A DNA stretch of 64,000 nt from Aquila chrysaetos chrysaetos (Eukaryota > Chordata > Aves > Accipitriformes > Accipitridae). Position 1 is the stretch's first letter; every line of letters begins with the position of its first letter. The position numbers and the translations under genes were made by a program. Under the pieces are notes generated by a model, which worked only from the letters and a program-made list of their open reading frames with translations, ran no database searches and was not told the DNA's origin. Positions 60,101 to 64,000 of this stretch are shown here, one piece after another. Location of the stretch: NCBI RefSeq assembly GCF_900496995.4, contig NC_044011.1, positions 21,484,041 to 21,548,040 on the forward strand, in the 5' to 3' direction.

Positions 60101-63100
60101 CAGCAGCTATCTTAGCTTCCAAATTCAGTCTTTTTTGGAGCCCTTAAGCTGAATCAAGGGCAGTGGGTAGCTATTGCAAGTCTTAGGCCTCAACAATCAT
60201 CAAGCAAATAGTCTGCTAATATGTGCTGCCTGTTGAAAAGGAATCTTTCCAAAAAACACCTTATAGAACTACATTGCAAGTATAGCATTTGCGCATCTTT
60301 TCCAGCATGGATCATCAGTTCCTTTGTATCTGCATGTAACATGCAAAAAGTCATGACTGTATATGATGTAAAAATTTAATTTTCTATTTTAGTACATTTG
60401 GACTGTCAGTCCAACTGTAAGGCATAACTGAGAGAGCACGACTCAGTTCCTGTTTTGATAAAAGATATAATATTTTTCAGTGATTAATTCAGCATAATAT
60501 AACTGTTCTGCATTACTGTAGTTATACTGAAAAACCTTCAGCGTAGAAAATGAAGAAGGTTGACTGAGAAAGAAACAAATGAAGTTTCAGGAGCATAATT
60601 TGGACTCATGCTATTGTAAATGATTTGTTCAATGCTGGCAAAATTGGTTCCTAGGTTTTGTGGTTTAACGTGCTGGTCTTTGTATCCAGGTATTTTTTGG
60701 ACAAATCTCCGTATTCCTCAGTGAAAGAGTGGTTAATCTGCTCAAAATGAATGTGTGAGTAGGTGGTAGCTGTTGTCACTTTTTTTTTTTTGCAGTGTAT
60801 CAAGTGTTTCTTGATCCTAAATGATTCTCTTTCTCCTCTTTAGAAGTTGAAGAAGAGGCTGAAGCATGAGAATTCAAGTGTTAATACTGTAGAAATGCAA
60901 ACTGAGATGCATTTCTTACCAGCTGTGTTGGTTATTTAGTTTGTGTAAAGCTGAATATCTATTTTGCTGGCAATTATTTAAAGACTTGCATCTGTGTAGC
61001 TTTCCTATTCACATCAGTAATTGTTGTAGGAAAAAAAGAATTCTGTTTTTAGCATAAATGACTGTTATCTTACCATTTCATCACTTCAGCCTGAATGGAG
61101 CTTGAAGTCTATGTTGAATCTTGCAGTTAGATCTTGCATACTGAGTTATTTTAGGTAATTGGTACCAGGCCATTTGGAATACTAATTGAATTCCAGAAAT
61201 TATGTGGAATGAGAACATTTTTACCTGTACATAGAATACAGAAGGAATAGAAATATAAGTTTAAATAAATCGCCTGTTAAATATGTAAATGGTCATGCCT
61301 ACCATTTTGGCTCTATTAACCTATGCCAGTCATCAAACTTTCTCTTGGACCACTGATTTAGCCAGTTGGAATTGATGAATTCATAAGCTGCTTCTAGTAT
61401 AATTTCCTTGGTTCAGCTGTGGACTAGTTAGCGTGACTTTTTGCTGTCTGCTGTGATTCAAGAGATCTAGGTGATGGATTAGTTTGTAGTTTATTTTCTC
61501 AAATTAAATGTTTGACTGTGTTCCTATTCTTTTGGTCCTTGTTCTTACTGAAAAATATGACACTATGCAAGACACTTAGTTATGGTGCTAGTTCTGTTTC
61601 AAAAACTGTTACTGGAAAAATAATTTTTTTTTTTCTAAACATGGAGTTAGGTGCTGTGCTAGCTTGGTGAATGTCCATATATAAATACTTCAGAATCAAA
61701 TTCAACACTTAGTGCTCCAGGTGTTTTATCTTGAAGTTGTTTCTACCAGCTATGATGCTGGCCATTCCTGTTTGTGGGTAATATGTCTACTTGTGGATTT
61801 CATCTATAGATCCTAAAGCACTTTATCAAGTGAACGAATAGCAAGCTCACCATTTTAAGGATAGTGTGAAACTAGGATAGAGAGTCAAGTGACTTGCCTC
61901 TGAGATGTGGCAGTAGGCTGTAGCTAGAGCTGAGGAGAGAACTCGGGGTTCCTGAGTTTGTGAGCTGCTGGCTAGATCAGATAGGCTGCTGCTGTGATCA
62001 TTGGTGATTTAGATATGACTCATTTCTGTTAAGAAGACAAGAACATCTATGAATGATCCTTAACATCAAATCAGAAGAGAAGTTTTAAAAACTCTTACAT
62101 GGCGGTTGGATATTAGAATCTACTGCAGTAACTCTAAATCAGTGCTGTAACAAAATAAGAGCAGCTTTTGGTATTGGAATCGTATGCAAAGATGGTTTGC
62201 CTTTGGAAGTAAAGTTTGAGTATTCGTGTAGTCGTATAGAGAGTGACAGGTAACAGTAAGTCAAGGCTATTCTTTTTGCTGTGAAACTGAATTGAATGAG
62301 AATGAAATCATAGCTATCGCAGGCCACCTGGAGTTACCATTGACAAAGCCAAATGTGGACCTGCTTATCAGACCTGTTTAATCTCGTTTTGCAGCAATTA
62401 GCAGCCATCATGTCAAGCGTTAAGAATTTAACTCAGATGAGTCATATCCGTTTTCTGTTGTGGGATGCAATATTGCAGTTAACTTGTGAGGCTGGGCAGT
62501 CTGTGCTGCCTTAGTGGCAGATGGTGTGGTAGTGAGAGCAGTAGTAACTTTAGGTTTGTAGTATTTTCTGTATTGGTTTGCAAATTAATAGTTGCTTCTC
62601 AGGAAATTTGAGTGTGAAAACCCAGGAACTTAAATACTAAGTAACTTCTTGTGTGCACACACACAGTTATTTTGGTAGAGCAACTAGTGTAAAGTTTTGT
62701 CCTCCTCAATAAGAACAAGGCATGTATCTCCTCTCCCCTTTACTGATACTCTCACTCTTACCCTGACAGGCTTGAATGAGACATGAGGGGTAGCTATGTG
62801 ATCTGTGGATCTGTGCTCTGACTGGCTAAAGCAAAGAGTCAGATCTTAAATTCTGAAATTAATTTCAAACTTTTTGTATGTAAAAGGGAGATGAACTTAA
62901 GCTGAATAAAGCAGACTGGATGAATCTGTGTCTGCCTGAACTTAAAAGATGTTCTGGTTCTAATAAAGCTGCTATGCCAGCAGTTCCAAACATTCAGTGA
63001 TTGTGCACTCTGTGCCTAAATTAAGAAGCTGGGTCAGAATCACAGCTTGCAGGAAAAACTGGTATGCTTCAGCTTTGAGGATGTCTTCTAAATTAACTTA

Positions 63101-64000
63101 AATTTTATAAGCCTAACATTCTCAAAATTTCAGGTTTTCCATTTTTTTGCTAGATGAGGGCTCTATTTTATTTTATACAAAACTTTTGTAATCATTGTCC
63201 TCAGGAACCAGTGAGAGATGAAGCTTATAAAACGACAGCCATTCCAAACTTTCTTGTAGCTAGCAATAATACTTGCACTGTAATCAAACTTGTGCATCTG
63301 CAACTGTACACAAGGCTGCAACTTTGCTTCTTTCTGCTGGAGATAAACTCTTCATCCTTGTTAGCTTCTAACAAGGCCCTTTAAATTTTTAAAAGGATTC
63401 GAGGCTTTTGTGTCACAGGGCAAGATTATTTAAGTCCATGCTGTGGAGCGCACTTTGCAAAGCGAGACACTGATTCCGGCTAGATCTTTTGTGAATTGTT
63501 GCAATAGAAGTAAGTAATAGTGCCGTGTGCTGTTTTAGTGACATATGTCAGGTTCTGATGGAGGGTTGTTTTTTTAATTTCTGAATACTTCAGATTACAG
63601 TCTCATCTTTAAATTTGAGAATTTATTTTCTGTGTGAAGTAGATACTTTCTATGCAGTGTTTTTGGTGGAGCCCAGGGGATCTTTCAAATTAAGTTTAAT
63701 CAGGTCTGTGGTGTTTACTGTGCACTTTACCAGTGTTGACTGAAGTAAATTGATTTGTGTGGCTGAGTGCTGCAGGTAGTACAAAGGATTCAGATTTTTC
63801 TCTGCTAAATTGCAAGGGCTGCATGCAAAACTCGTGCTTACAACTTATGGATCAGTAAGGTCTGACCAAACCCTGGAAAGATTGTCCTACCTGCTTTCAA
63901 ATCATGTTTGACTGGTGAAACCTTAGTACTAGTGTTAAGTGGAAAAGCAACTTAACTGTAATTCTGTAGCTTGCTTTTGTTGATGAAAGAAAGTGGTGGT

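Larger units (their letters stand above)
47534..64000 (+). other. MAP3K5: MAP3K5 intron 1 (partial)
   Basis: At least 16.5 kb. The first 250 bases belong to the CpG island; the rest is AT-rich. Contents: a G18 run and CCAA repeats near 48583-48650, T tracts near 50853 and 57086, and a perfect 55-bp tandem duplication at 51747-51856. I looked for exon 2, expected to encode a DIAVVEMSDAF-like block, and did not see it. No transposon was recognised here. Confidence 0.85.

Noticed and set aside
60841..60875. AGAAGTTGAAGAAGAGGCTG read as a possible MAP3K5 exon 2
   Set aside because: The peptide does not resemble the expected DIAVVEMSDAF block and the frame closes quickly.

Overview
This is nuclear DNA of a vertebrate, most probably a bird. 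It is AT-rich and intron-dominated, with two GC-rich CpG islands. The only interspersed repeats I can name are CR1 LINE pieces. The two recognisable genes, PEX7 and MAP3K5 (ASK1), lie head to head, as they do in human. The compact introns and the short gap between the genes favour a bird over a crocodilian or turtle. I cannot name the species.

Layout. From position 1 to about 40,560 the window holds PEX7 on the minus strand. I placed nine coding exons at base level, all with GT-AG introns and consistent phases. They sum to 900 nt, or 300 codons. The last exon, about 22 codons by comparison with human, was not found and probably lies left of position 1. From 40,560 to 47,127 is the intergenic interval, with a PEX7 CpG-island promoter at its left end and a MAP3K5 CpG-island promoter at its right end. 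MAP3K5 coding exon 1 is at 47,128-47,533 on the plus strand. Everything from 47,534 to 64,000 appears to be the first part of its first intron.

Function. PEX7 is the cytosolic WD40 receptor that carries PTS2-tagged enzymes to the peroxisome. MAP3K5 is a stress-activated MAP kinase kinase kinase; only its N-terminus is here. The genes are neighbours with separate promoters, and nothing in the sequence says they work together.

Mobile elements and repeats. A decayed internal CR1 fragment (ORF1 coiled coil and esterase, then the start of ORF2) lies in PEX7 intron 8. A CR1 3'-region fragment lies in intron 7, and a short CR1 3' tail lies in intron 9. There are three short local tandem duplications (32, 48 and 55 bp), several homopolymer tracts and CA/TG-rich stretches, and a G-quadruplex motif next to the PEX7 exon 9 acceptor.

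I saw no CRISPR array, operon, RNA gene or undescribed system. The other short open frames show no family resemblance and look like chance frames in introns or shadows of the CpG islands.
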